Shown piece by piece: positions 27,070 to 38,548 of a DNA stretch of 64,000 nt (its first letter is position 1; every line of letters starts with the position of its first letter). The translations under genes and the position numbers were made by a program. The notes beneath the pieces are model-generated. The model worked only from the letters and a program-made list of their open reading frames with translations, searched no databases and was not told the DNA's origin. Source of the DNA: Helichrysum umbraculigerum (Eukaryota; Streptophyta; Magnoliopsida; Asterales; Asteraceae); assembly GCA_949592205.1 (NCBI GenBank), contig CATIUR010000002.1, positions 133,932,090-133,996,089 of the forward strand. The letters run 5' to 3'.

Positions 27070-27361
27070 GGGATTAGGGTCTGGAAATGTAACAAACTTT
27101 GACCAAATCTCTATTGTGTGTACCCAACTTACGTATGCTAATTTTAATGCAACCAACTTTCCAAAATGGTGTTTTTGATGTAACTTGATGACATGTCGTG
27201 CGTATGGCGTGCCACGTGGCGTATGGAGAGAGCGACACGTCATCAAGTTACATCAAAAACACCATTTTGAAAAGTTGGTTGCATTAAAATTAGCATACGT
27301 AAGTTGGGTACACACAATAGAGATTTGGTACAAGTTAGTTGCATTTCCAGGTACTAATCCC
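27070..27361. mobile_element. MULE-type foldback MITE with 9-bp target duplication
   Basis: Two inverted arms of about 122 bases (27070-27192 and 27240-27361) are nearly identical and flank a short loop. Ends read GGGATTAG and CTAATCCC. The 9-base sequence AGTATCATA flanks it on both sides (27061-27069, 27362-27370), the target size of Mutator-like elements. There is no coding capacity. The high arm identity suggests recent activity. Confidence 0.88.
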
Positions 27362-27417
27362 AGTATCATATGCACTTAAGACTTTCATATTTATGAAGTA
27401 TTTTAGAATTAAATAAT

Positions 27418-27529
27418 TGTTGTAAAATCCCTGGGCCTGTGGATAGCCCATTTGGGATATTATATTCAATAAGATTTCTCTCCTCCTCTCTATCTCTATC
27501 TCTCATTCTTGTTCTTTCATTTCACCACA
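27418..27529 (+). repeat. 5' LTR of the copia element
   Basis: 112 bases, TG to CA, ending in a TCTCTATCTC-rich stretch. Compared with the 3' LTR it lacks about 70 central bases. It is followed by CGTTATTAGCACGA, resembling the ACGTTATCAGCACGA junction common in this copia group. Confidence 0.85.
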
Positions 27530-28166
27530 CGTTATTAGCACGAATTGGCTCTAAGGAAGAATCAATAGATTTCGTTTTGTTGTTGTTCAATTCTCAAACT
27601 CTTTTGTAGTTTACAAGAACAAACAATGTTCCATTATGATTACATAAAGAGAATCAAAACAACATAACCTCAAGTTATGATTATTGTTCTATTATATTGC
27701 AAGTCTATAAAAAGAATCAAAATTACATAACCTCAAGTTACTGTTAATTGTTCTATTATAATCCCCCAAGAGAATCATGCGTAATGTTATTGTGATGGTC
27801 CTCAAGATCTATGACCTCATCAAGAGAATACACAAAATAAAATAACCTCGTGTTATTATTATATGTTTTCTTTCTAAGATCATCACTACAATGATCTCAT
27901 AAAGAGAATCAATAATTTATATATTTTTAAAATCCTCAAGATCCACAATGATCTCATCATAAGGAGAATCAATAATTAAGATAACCTCTCCTTGTTGTCA
28001 TATTTGTAGAACCTCAAATTCTATCATCATCATTTTCATAATCATTCAGTTCTATTTATTCATTTTAAAATGCATTTGTGATACGGTTGGGTGCGCAGTA
28101 AGTCAGGTAATTAAGTGTCACACAAAGATTTTTAAACCCAAAAAGGGTTTCAAGTCCCATGTATTT
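27530..28166 (+). other. Copia leader with loose repeats
   Basis: Untranslated leader after the primer-binding region. It holds several imperfect copies of a theme combining AAGAGAATCA and ATAACCTCAAGTTAT, spaced 80-100 bases apart. No reading frame is evident. Confidence 0.5.
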
Positions 28167-28182
28167 ATATAGAGAGGATGAT

Positions 28183-28383
28183 TTTTTTTTTTGAAAGGCA
28201 GTATTGGGCTCAGCGGTATTGCCTCTTCATATACCCATCACCAATTCCAGGGGAAACCCGAATATTTCGAGAGAAAACCCCTATCTCCATCCCGGAGAGC
28301 ATTTTGCTCACATCCGGGTTCGAACCCATGACCATGAGGTCATGGTGAAACACCATGTGCCACTTGAGCTGGAAGCTCTTGGC
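28183..28383 (-). mobile_element. tRNA-derived SINE with target duplications
   Basis: On the minus strand this 201-base insert starts near CCAAGAGCTTCCAGCTCAAG, carries a box-B-like GGGTTCGAACCC for RNA polymerase III and ends in a run of eleven A (T11 at 28183-28193 on the plus strand). It is flanked by perfect 16-base duplications beginning ATATAGAGAGG (28167-28182 and 28384-28399). A-tail plus long duplication is the mark of LINE-mediated insertion. Confidence 0.88.
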
Positions 28384-28745
28384 ATATAGAGAGGATGATG
28401 ATGTATGTTAATATGGTTGTAAAAGTTAATGATTGTTTTTATTCATAACATAATTAGGTGATTTAAGTATTTTTTTTTCCATAACTCACATGAAATCTTC
28501 ACACAATAATCTAATTTCGTTTTTCTATCATATTTACTTTTAATATAGAAGTATATAATACTTGCTCTTCCTTTACATAAGGAATTTACCAAAATTGAAC
28601 TACCTTCAAACATAGAAAAGATTACTTTACGAGTTTTAAACATCCGTTTCATGTTTAAAGTCTTTTCTATCAGATCTTTTGTCTATTCGCTCATTTGCTT
28701 ACATTCTTGTTATCAGTACATTCTTTTATTGTATTTGTAGTTACA

Positions 28746-29500
28746 ATGTCAAGTTTTACAAAATTGGTATTCACTCTTCTTGACATTTCTATTAACAAAT
28801 TTCTCAAATTATCTCTTATGAATTTTTGATATTGAGACTCATCTTAGTTCAAAGGATTTTGAAAAAATATATGAATACCGGCTATAAGGTCCTTTTATAT
28901 GACCATGTCAAATCAATGATATTCATCAATCTAAATGAGAACTCAAAAGAGAATATTTAATAGTAAAAGATCCGTTATAGTTCAAATTATATCTGCTATC
29001 AGAAGAAAGTAATCATTCTAAATGTATAATGGAACCTAAAGTTTTCTTGACATAATAATTTTACATGTATTGCTCTCAAGAAAAATTTATACGCACTACT
29101 GTTGGGACTCATTCCCTTAAAATTCTGAAATCAACAAAAGGGTATTTCATTTATCCACAAAATTGACCATTTAGAGTTTTAAATCAATGCGTCGTCTAAA
29201 TGGTCATGAAAATCGCAACCTAAAATTTGTGACTAAGTAACTCGGCTAATGAGATTACGAGCACATATTTCTGAATATCATATTTTGTTTTGATAATGTC
29301 GGTGAATGTATATATTGTTTAATACATCAACATTTTCAGTTTATTATAATAAGTGATGAACATATATTAGTTCATACGTAAATCTCCTTTGTTAAGGGGC
29401 TTAGTTGATTGCTAATCAACATCGATCTATTATATATGAGAGCAACAATGCTACTTATGCTCTGGGGCCATGTTAATATATATGCAATAATGTGAGTTCG
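28746..29500 (+). pseudogene. Copia gag relic
   Basis: The frame opens at 28746 with MSSFTKLVFTLLDIS, which resembles the start of Ale/Retrofit gag proteins, and soon meets stops. Later fragments to about 29500 keep only short stretches. The copy is non-functional. Confidence 0.55.
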
Positions 29501-29523
29501 GATCGTGCCAATGGAAATAAGAC

Positions 29524-29524
<1 letters not shown>

Positions 29525-29565
<41 letters not shown>
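29525..29565 (+). repeat. Run of 41 cytosines
   Basis: An uninterrupted C41 homopolymer lies in an otherwise AT-rich relic. It may be a true expanded tract or a sequencing/assembly artefact. Confidence 0.95.
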
Positions 29566-29724
29566 ATAATTGATTTTGGTCTTGAAAAAGATTTATCATA
29601 GATATTTTATTTGTTTTGCGATATATGCACAACTATAACGCACAACTATGAGACCAAAAGGAGAGATATAAAAATAGCTTAAACTGGAAATTAATTATCA
29701 ATATATAATATTGATCCTCATAAT

Positions 29725-30407
29725 TGATGGGTTTTCTATTCCCTAACTAGATTAACATACGTAGCGGAAATATAATAATTAATATAGAGCAACTAGGAAA
29801 CTAAATCTTAAAGGACTTTAACTTAATAAATAAAAGCAACACAACAAAATAAACAGATAAATGAGAAAAATACTAACCTTGGAGAAAATCGAATTTCTCA
29901 CACACAGACCAGCTCGCAGACCTTCCTTACTTGGAGACAAGTATTCAAACCAGAATACATCTAATAGCTCACACCCCAGAACCAGAGAGAATGAAGAAAA
30001 TTCGTATATCTAAAGGTATAGGCATGCCCCCTATTTATATAGGGAGTGGAAACCTGGGTTTAAGAATCCAGTCGACTTAGGATTTCTGATTTCGACTTTT
30101 AACCGCCGGTTGGACCTTCCAGCCGATGGTTGGGCTTGCTTTCTGCCCAAGTACTTGAGCTGTGACCCGCGTGCTCCACCGGCAGGTGGAATGGCTTTCC
30201 AGAATATTCCGCCATTAAATCAGTTTCTTATTAATTTATTTAAACATAATAAAATTAATAACTAATTTATATATAATATGAATTCTAATTAATATTATAT
30301 TTCCTTTATTATTTCTTTTTGCTGTTCTTTGAGGGCGACCTAAAAAGGGACTCTACTTTTAATGATAATCTTACCAATTAGTTATGAACTTGGACACTAT
30401 TCCAACA
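29725..30407 (-). mobile_element. Solo copia LTR
   Basis: On the minus strand it starts TGTTGGAATAGTGTCC and ends about 683 bases later in CCCATCA. It has a promoter-like CCCTATATAAATAGGG near 30030-30045 and a GGTTAGTA donor-like site downstream. Flanks ATAAT (left) and ATAGT (right) are target duplications with one mismatch. No internal region is attached, so it is a solo LTR from recombination, of a different copia family from the host element. Confidence 0.75.
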
Positions 30408-30419
30408 ATAGTATCAAGT

Positions 30420-31740
30420 ATGAACTAAGTTCAAATGATAATTCATTTTTGATAATTGCTAGACATATTTGTTTGCATGATAAGTTGTTAATGCTCCTAT
30501 TGAAATGGCTAATAAGTCTGTAGCACGTGAAACGTGAAATAAAAAAGTCGATTCCAAATTATATCCTCGAGAAAAGGAGCAAATTATTTAGATGGTCAAA
30601 TTGAGGAACTAAAGACCCCATTTCAATCTAATGAAACTAGGCAAGAAGGTTCTATCAGAACCTTTGGTACCCGAAAAATGAAGAGATCTTAATAAATGAT
30701 ATCATGTCTAGAATAACGTGGAATCAATATAAATGAAATCGATGTCGATATATTATGTTATAATATAGCGCTAGCTATTGTGATTGAGGATCATGAAATT
30801 ATTTTTGCGAAGAATTAAAAACATTATTTAGACAATATAAAAAGAAGCAATAGATTTATGAAATCTTATCATACGAGATTTTTGGACTTATAGTCAATTT
30901 TATAATGGTGTAAAACCTATTGTGTAGCCGGTCATTATTCAAAAGCGCAATGAGTATGAAACTACGAGATATAAGGCAAGAGTGTTGATACTAAGACTCT
31001 TAGCTATCCGATAACTGACAAGTCTGGTGACATAAAGTATACTTCAATCGTGTCTATTGGATAATTAGAGCTCATTTTCTATTTGGATCCCTCAAGGATA
31101 TAAAATGCATAAAAAAGCTTCCACTTTAAAAAGCCTCAAGCTTTTTAGAAAGGTTCTTGAGAACACCATTTATTCAATTTGAATAAGATCTTATATCAAA
31201 TGATATAAGTTGGGAACATATTATAAAGGTATGTCTCACTATTTTTAAAGCCTTGAGCTTTTCATAAAGGGCTCTCGAGGATACTATCGAATCAAATTAA
31301 ATAAGTCCTTATGTCAATTTGGGCACGATAAAATCGCTATTAAAATGGTCATTTTAGCCCATATTACAAACACATTTGCTATATATGAGTAATTTAAAAT
31401 TCATACATCTTTGAAATGTTTACAAGGTTGCAAAGGCGAATGAATATTGATAACTGAATATGAAAGAAATGTCTTGTAAAGATAAACTTATATCGTGGGT
31501 AAAGAGTAATACACCATCATGATGCAATGATTATTTAATGTTGATGATCCTTCCAACCCCCGAAGGATGACAAATATCATTTAACGTTGATATTTCTCAC
31601 TAGTTATAAAAGAGTTGACAATTATTTACTTCACATTTGTTGGCGAGATAACTTATTATCTTTGTGAAGACATTCATTATCTTACATAAACATAAAACAT
31701 TTTTCAACTTAAGGATCGATACATTAACGATGATGAATCC
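30420..31740 (+). pseudogene. Copia pol relic (integrase C-terminus and RT)
   Basis: Fragments in varying frames match copia pol order: a DGQIEELKTP-like hinge near 30590, WNQYKNEID-like and YNIALAI-like pieces near 30720-30780, VIQKRNEYETTRYKAR near 30925 (start of RT), and a PSRI/PEGYKMH-like stretch near 31090. Many stops and frameshifts are present. Confidence 0.65.
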
Positions 31741-31779
31741 ATGACTTATCTCATAAAAGTTAGTTTTTGCTCTTTAGAT

Positions 31780-32020
31780 ATTGTTTGTCAACAACTTCAC
31801 AAGTGATGTGATTATTAGAGGGAGAAATAATCGTTGTACTCTTTTTTCTTTGACAATGGTTTTGTCCAATCGGGTTTTCCTGGCAAGGTTTTTAACGAGG
31901 CAACATCCTCAAACATATAAAAGACTTATGTACTCTTTTTCCTTGCTAGATGTTTGTCCCATCGGGGTTTATCTAGTAATGTTTTAACGAGGCATATTAT
32001 CTTAAACAATGGACATCCAA
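31780..32020 (+). mobile_element. Copia 3'-noncoding fragment out of order
   Basis: Two adjacent copies (from 31835 and 31929) of a motif of the type TGTACTCTTTTTCC...GTCCCATCGGG...AACGAGGCA, which in Ale-type elements lies after pol, just before the polypurine tract. Here it lies inside pol, upstream of RT/RNase H remains, so it is a separate truncated copy or a rearrangement. Confidence 0.55.
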
Positions 32021-32066
32021 AGGGAGTAATATGCATAAATATGAGATGGATGTCCATATAATCAAA

Positions 32067-32206
32067 ATATTATCTAGATATGTTTGTGGATCCCTTCCAC
32101 TCCAAAGAAAGTGATAAACAAATCATTATCCTCAACATATTATCTAGATATGTTTATGGATCCCTTCCACCCCAAAGAAAATGATAAACAAATCATTATC
32201 CTATTT
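32067..32206 (+). repeat. 70-bp tandem duplication in copia RT relic
   Basis: Two copies of a 70-base unit starting ATATTATCTAGATATGTTT, with about three differences. The second copy runs on into the RT relic (ANNTR, HCNGIKHI), which reaches 32334. Confidence 0.85.
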
Positions 32207-32352
32207 GGGACTGTAACAGACATTGCTAACAATACACGTCTATATATACATTGCAATGGAATTAAACACATATACTGTTATCTTTGTGGTACCTATGATA
32301 TTAGATTATTTTACCAAAAGAATTCAAATTAAAGTTGGATACGTACGCAGAT
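32207..32352 (+). pseudogene. Copia RT end and RNase H start, split
   Basis: The remnant reads IANNTR, HCNGIKHIYCYLCGT and LFYQKNSN, then a stop and the start of RNase H, where the solo LTR at 32353 interrupts it. It resumes at 35634. Confidence 0.7.
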
Positions 32353-34181
32353 TGTGACACCCGACGATTTAGGGTTACTGATAATCCTACTTGAAACCCT
32401 AATTACGTGTGTTTAGTTTAGAATTAGGCTAAATACTTGTAATTGCTTGTAACTACTTGTATATTTTGTGAATATACGCTTACGTAATTAGTTGTAATTA
32501 CGCTTACGCAATTTGATGAAATTGCGCAAAACAACCGGATGGAGTCCACCTAATTATACGACGTTGGTGAAAACATTTCTATAAATAACTTGAATCTATT
32601 TTAGAAGTTATTTAGCATATATTATTATTATTTTGTTAAAATAGTACACGAAAAACTTAGGCGTTTTGGCTAAAACGTCTCAAACGCAACGGAAACGCGC
32701 GGAACGCACCCGACAATCGAACGAAAGTCAAAATATATTTTTATAGCTTAAAATATATTATTTTGTATGAAATTATTATTGAAAACATCGTATAATAGTT
32801 CGTCAATGAAAAACATCTATTTAAAATGCTACGCGATTAAACCTCCGTACAACGAACGAGCAAATCGAGGCCGGCGAATTAACGGAACATTTTTATAAAT
32901 GTTTTCAAGCATCCAGATAAAATATTTCAAGTGAAAATATCAAAATTAAAAGTCGTCACTTAAAAACGCGTATAAAATATTTAACGTACAAATAAACGTC
33001 TAAACAATCGAGTAAACGAACGGAGGACGTAACTAATTAAATGGAAATGGGAAATGACCAAAATACCCTTTGTGGGGCCCCCTATGGGCCGGTCACCACC
33101 TCCCACCCCACCCTCTCTTAACTCATGCAATTTCATGATGAGATTCCCTTACACTCACCACTCTTGATACATGCAAACCTCTCACCTTTCACTCTCATTT
33201 TCACCTTCACACTCTTCTCTCTACTCTCTTACTTCACTTCTCTCTCAAAAATCCAGAGATTTCCACCTCCTAAAACCACCACAACCACCACCATAAGCCA
33301 CCATTGATCAAGGGCAAGAAGAAGGAAACAAGCTCAAGAACACTATCTCCATCATCTTCATCATTTCTTCATCATTTCTAAGTATGAATACCCATCCTCT
33401 CTCTCTCAAACTGATTTCAAGATATTTATTTACTTGTTTTGTAGCTCATCTAACACTATTATGTCCAAATAAAAGGTTAAAATACGTTTTTGTGACACAT
33501 ATGTAAGAAGACAGATTCTGTCCTAGAAAAGTTAGTGTACTAAAATGGTCATATCTTGAGTATTACTAAGATTTAGACAACGAGTTTTCTTTTTAAAAGT
33601 TGCGTATTGAAAATAGCTACAACTTTCGTGTTTTGCACTTTTTCCATATCTGTACGGATTTTTGGTTATAAGCTGATCTTTGCGACTGACCTGAAAGTTT
33701 TTCGATAAATATGTTCGGTTGTTACGCGGAATTATTTAAATATGTAAATAGACACTATAGTTGCTGGAAAAATTATATGTTAGACTAGAAACCTTGTTGA
33801 TCAGTTGGTAAAATTTGTGAGACTTGATGTGGACTAGAAATGGTAGAAATCATATGGCGAATCAAACCGACAAAAACCGAAAACATAACTTAGGGGCTGT
33901 TTTGGAACTTTTGTAAAACCGACACTTTGGGTGAACTCCGACACGAACCGACAAACTTTATGGACTCCATAAATTGATATAAGTGTCGGGTAAAAGTTTC
34001 GGGTCAAACCGAGTCGGTTTGACCAAGTCAACAAAAACGGCTCGGTTTCTAAAAACGACAAAACTTACTATTTTTGGAAAGTGGTAACAAAAATGGGTTT
34101 GGGTGACTTAGTTGGTAACTTGGACCAAAAACTAAACTTAGAAAGTTTCCCGAATGAAAAACCGACACTTAGAACACTTGA

Positions 34182-34320
34182 GCTAACACCTGTGTCGCCA
34201 AACCTGCGACGCTAACACCTGTGTCGCCAAACCTGCGACGCTAACACCTGTGTCGCCAAACCTGCGACGCTAACACCTGTGTCGCCATACCTACGACACT
34301 AACACATATGTCGCTAAAAA
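34182..34320 (+). repeat. 29-bp hairpin repeats in solo LTR
   Basis: Four full units of 29 bases (GCTAACACCTGTGTCGCC start) and a decayed fifth. Each contains GTCGC-CAAACCT-GCGAC, able to fold into a five-base-pair stem with a seven-base loop. Confidence 0.92.
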
Positions 34321-34742
34321 CATAGACATGAAATTTAATTTTCATTAAGAATTCAACTTGGGTAGCAATTTGTAATATCTTATGATAACAACGCGACAAC
34401 ACTTGACATGAGTAAATGAATTGAATATAACGAAACAAACTTTTAATAATAATGTCTAAATGAATTATTATTACAAACTTTCACCAACGGGTCGTACACG
34501 TTTTTGATAAACGAACTTGAACAACTTATTTGGACATAACTAGTTGATGAACTAGCTCTAGGTGGATATTAACCCTCCACCTACACGATTGTCTTAAGTG
34601 GACATTAACCCCCACTTATACAATCGCTATAGATGGTCTTATGAGACATCTACTTACACAACCTTATACGTTTAGGACGTTAGAAGGTTGCACACCGGCT
34701 TGCTTGCTTATTTGATATTTGCTTGCTACTTGCTAATCTAAG

Positions 34743-35340
34743 GTGAGTTTCATAGCCCCCGTTTTACTCGTTTTAACTATTTTGGGGTGAGAATACATAC
34801 ACACATGTTTTATACAACTATCTTTGTACATGCTTTATACAACTGTCGTTATGCAACTGCTTTTATACAAATGTTTTATAAACAATAGATAACAAAGGGA
34901 ACAATGAAAACAAAGGAAACAAGGGAAAGCAAAGGATAACGCATGAGTGAGACCATAATTCAACAAAGCCCTCGCACATCATAGTTTGTTAATTTTTGAA
35001 GCGTGAATACTATTGGATATATCTATTGGGGATTGACACCCCCGTCCGGGCTAGTCGCTCTAGCCAACCCACGGGTGCATTATTATTTGTTTAAACGAGT
35101 GTTCCGGATTAGACACTTGCCGAGGCAACAACAAGGGTTAAGCTTCGAACTGTGAGCTCATGGCGCAAAGGATAACAAAGGAAAACAAGGAATACCTAAT
35201 GATAACTTGATATTTTTACAACTGTTTTTGCATACGTGCAACACAACGAAAATCTCATATTTATTACTTATGTTTACAACTGCTTGCAAACCTATGAACT
35301 CACAAACTTTATGTTGACCCTTTTAGTATGTATTTCTCAG
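34743..35340 (+). other. Intron-like segment in solo LTR
   Basis: AG|GTGAGTTTCATAGCCCCC at the left and TATTTCTCAG|GTAAC at the right enclose 598 bases. Matching signals occur in the other Tekay LTRs of the window. Splicing is inferred. Confidence 0.5.
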
Positions 35341-35633
35341 GTAACTCGCCGCAGTAGGAAGCATAAGGATAAGCTTAGCTCGAGTCGCATGGTTTTCAAA
35401 ACATCAAGGAACTAGATTGCATTTTCTATATTTTGTAGATATAATTATGTAATTCTACTTTATTATGCGAACTCCAAGTACTTTTGTAAACATTTGAATT
35501 ATTGTAATGTAACTATTTTCAAACGTCTCATATAGAGGTCGTTTGCTTTAATCTTTGTGTTGTGATATTTAATATGGTCGGCGCCCCCATGACACCTCAT
35601 GTTTCCGCTGCCACGTGTTTTGGGGGTGCGACA

Positions 35634-36130
35634 CAGATGCTGAGTATTGTCTGATCCAACATAAGGTCACAAACATGATACGTTTTCACATGTGAAGACA
35701 CAACAATTTCTTGGAGGTCGTCAAACAATGCTAAACTTATTGCAAATTTAAGAATCCGATCGAGAATGTGTCTAGTCAATATCGAAAACTCAACACATCC
35801 AAGAAGAATGTTGTCTTAAGACTATCAAAGAAAATCCAACATTTCATATGAAGACAATGTTGCGTGTATAGCTCAAATCAGGGAAGGTTATCAAAGAAGA
35901 CAACTAAGCACATTTCACCAAAGTTCTTCTCAACATATGTTCTACATAAGGATGGAGTCATTGATATTTATCAAGTCCGATGAAGCAAAAATTTGGCCGA
36001 CTTATTCACAGCATTCGTTACCCGACAAAAGTTTTTGAGCAACTAGTTCGGAAGATCCGTATTTGACGCTTGAAGGGTATGGGGGGAGTATTATTCGCAT
36101 TGCACTCTTTTTCCCTTCATCAAGTTTTTA
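35634..36130 (+). pseudogene. Copia RNase H and pol C-terminus relic
   Basis: Pieces resemble the LSDP, SQTGYVFT-type and ISWRS motifs of copia RNase H near 35650-35720, the AQIREGY-type segment near 35875, and the LPDKSF-type end near 36020-36060. Stops are frequent. It is followed by the conserved TGCACTCTTTTTCCCTTCA noncoding motif at 36099 and a purine tract before the 3' LTR. Confidence 0.75.
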
Positions 36131-36208
36131 TCCCATTGGGTTTTTCTTGATAAAGTTTTTAACAAGGCAGTCTTTAGTGTATTATAAACGGTGACTATCC
36201 GAGGGGAG

Positions 36209-36383
36209 TGTTATAAAATCCATGGGCTTGTGGATAGCCCACCATGTACCCTCTAGTTGATTAGGGTTTCTCTTATTTACCCCATATATATTGTCATATG
36301 TAACCAACCATTTGAGATATTTCATTCAATAAGATTTCTCTCTTCCTCTTTATCTCTCATTCTTGTTCTTTCATTTCACAACA
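36209..36383 (+). repeat. 3' LTR of the copia element
   Basis: 175 bases from TGTTATAAAATCC to TTTCACAACA, followed by the target duplication ATAAT. It retains a central part missing from the 5' LTR. Confidence 0.88.
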
Positions 36384-36393
36384 ATAATGATTA

Positions 36394-37865
36394 GGGGTTA
36401 GTGCAGGGAAATGCATCAAACTATGACCCGAAGTCTATTGTATGTACCCATCTAAAATTTGCTCTATTGTATGTATCCATCCCGGAAAAGAGCATATTGT
36501 ATGTACATGTTGACCATTTGACCCACTAGCCGGTTACCAAGTTGACCAAATGCCACGTTGGATGACCACGTGTACTGCCACGTCATGGATACATACAATA
36601 GACTGCGTTCCTAAGTTGGATACATACAATAGACCAAATGCCACGGGAAGGTTCAGAAATGGCCACGGTAACGGTTAGGCCGCATACATCACAAGCATAA
36701 GCTTGACCAACCCCGGGAACCTGTTATAAACGTATTCTTTGTTTCGACGCACTAGCATGTACACTAATGTAACTTGACACATGATTTAGTAAAAGTAGAC
36801 TAATAATCAAATTCTTATGTATGTCTTACGATCATGGCAATAAGATTAACTGACGCCCCTTGAAAGTGAAATAGTATCAATGTATCATTACTAGACTATA
36901 GTTAACTATCAAGAGAATCACTTCAAGATCATAACGTTGCATTTATTTATAAGAATATTACATAATTAGTAATATATAGATTATGTATCAGAAATAGAAA
37001 CCAAAGTTTTATTAAAGAAGCACATGAAAGGGGGGAAATAATAATTAGGCGATGTAATCATGTAGAGCCATAAAAGCAATTTAAACATTGACCAAATTTG
37101 GGACACATATTTCACAAAAAGATTCATCCCGAGGCAGTATGTAGACTACCAGAAGACAAACGAACATAATGTTCACAAGATCTTAGACTCTTGGACTTTA
37201 GCTTCCCTTATCCTTCATGGCCACAATTTTACATATCTGATAGCAAAAAGCCGTAAAGGGAAAAGGAATTGTGCAGTTCTATGTGCTACCATTTCGAGTC
37301 TTTCACTAAGCATGTGCCTTTTGCATCTCCAGGAGAAATTGTTTTTGATAGGGGCAGTTTAAGTGTGCTTCTCTTATTCTCTATTCTCTAAAGAACTTAA
37401 TACATTGTAGTTATAAACCTATAACATCTCCACTTTGCATATGTTATTCACTATTTTCTCCTAAAAATATATACTTACTGTAGGTTTCTATGAAAACGTC
37501 AAGAAAAAAAATCGTCGTCAAAAGGTCCTAAGTAATTCGAGCTAAGGTTTTATACGACAAAAGTATATTGTATGTACCATTACCGTGGCCGTTTCTGAAC
37601 CTTCCCGTGGCATTTGGTCTATTGTATGTATCCAACTTAGGAACGAAGTCTATTGTATGTATCCATGACGTGGCAGTACACGTGGCCATCCAACGTGGCA
37701 TTTGGTCAACTTGGTAACCGGCTAGTGGGTCAAACGGTCAACATGTACATACAATATGCTCTTTTCCGGGATGGAAACATACAATAGAGCAATTTTTAGA
37801 TGGGTACATACAATAGAGTAATAGACTTCGGGTCATAGTTTGATGCATTTCCCTGCACTAATCCC
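36394..37865. mobile_element. Non-autonomous MULE with about 290-bp TIRs (Pack-MULE candidate)
   Basis: Inverted repeats of about 290 bases (36394-36685 and 37575-37865) start GGGGTTAGTGCAGGGAAATG and contain several CTATTGTATGTA repeats. The 9-base duplication TAATGATTA flanks it (36385-36393, 37866-37874). The roughly 900-base interior has no transposase. Read on the minus strand around 37340-36990 it looks like a short open stretch followed by AT-rich 3'-UTR-like sequence, so it may be a captured gene fragment. Confidence 0.85.
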
Positions 37866-37874
37866 TAATGATTA

Positions 37875-38548
37875 TGGTGAAAAAAATCGTTTGTTAGATT
37901 GGAGAGGAAGAATGATATGCATGTGATGAATGAAAGATATGAACGTAATGGAGGATGAACTGGCCTCTGAAACCGTTTGTCCACAATAATTGGGAGGTAT
38001 TAATTTAATTAACTATCAAAAGTTAAATACCTATTGTACCCTTCCTTGTAGTTTTAAATTGATTGGTTTAGAATCCTTCTCCCTCTTCTCTCTAAATGTT
38101 TTCTTCTTTTTTGATCCTCTTATTATATATATATATAAAATGCAGTACATAACGAACAAATATGTATAAATATATATAAACAAAATGCAGTAAAAATAAT
38201 AAAACGCAGTATAAAAAGATAATATGTAATTGTAAAATTTTTTTATTTTTTGATCAGGAAAATAAAAACAATAAAAGGAAAAAAAAATATATTTCAAATT
38301 TTTTTTTTAAAGTTTAAAATTCTTTTTAAAAAAATAAAAAATTCTGGCGACGACGACTGGTAGTTGCGGCAGCTGGTGGTGGGGTGGTGGTGAGGAGGAA
38401 GAAAGTAGGAGGAGATGATATACAATATTATGAAAGTGAAAGGGGTACAAATGAAATTTGATTATGTGACACGTAGCGCATTTTTAATGGTTTAAAACTT
38501 CCACTCACTTCTCCTGAAAACCCACTTTCTACTCTTAACATCACCCTT
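37875..38548. other. Intergenic, AT-rich
   Basis: No gene is seen. A low-complexity TATATA/AAAATAAAA stretch lies at 38100-38340, followed by GGTGGTGG-rich sequence near 38370-38400. Confidence 0.4.

Larger units (their letters stand above)
32353..35633 (+). mobile_element. Solo Tekay-type LTR with perfect target duplication
   Basis: 3281 bases beginning TGTGACACCCGACG and ending GGGGGTGCGACA, with CAGAT on both sides (32348-32352, 35634-35638). It carries a CT/CCA-rich stretch at 33100-33310, a hairpin repeat cluster at 34182-34320 and an intron-like segment at 34743-35340. No internal region is attached. Short open frames inside are not recognised as genes. Confidence 0.92.
27418..36383 (+). 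mobile_element. Ty1/copia (Ale/Retrofit-type) element, decayed, with nested insertions
   Basis: Short LTRs at 27418-27529 and 36209-36383 begin TGTTGTAAAATCC and TGTTATAAAATCC and end in CACA/CAACA. A matching target duplication ATAAT is seen at 27413-27417 and 36384-36388. Inside are a leader, a gag relic from about 28746, scattered pol relics with many stops, and the 3' end of pol before a purine-rich tract (GAGGGGAG at 36201). Later arrivals are a SINE (28183-28383), a solo copia LTR (29725-30407) and a solo Tekay LTR (32353-35633). The element is long dead. Confidence 0.9.

Noticed and set aside
28290..28345. A tRNA gene suggested by GGGTTCGAACCC
   Set aside because: The motif belongs to a SINE with an A tail and long target duplications; no cloverleaf is complete.
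29372..29632. Minus-strand frame with a poly-Gly run
   Set aside because: It is created by the C41 homopolymer.
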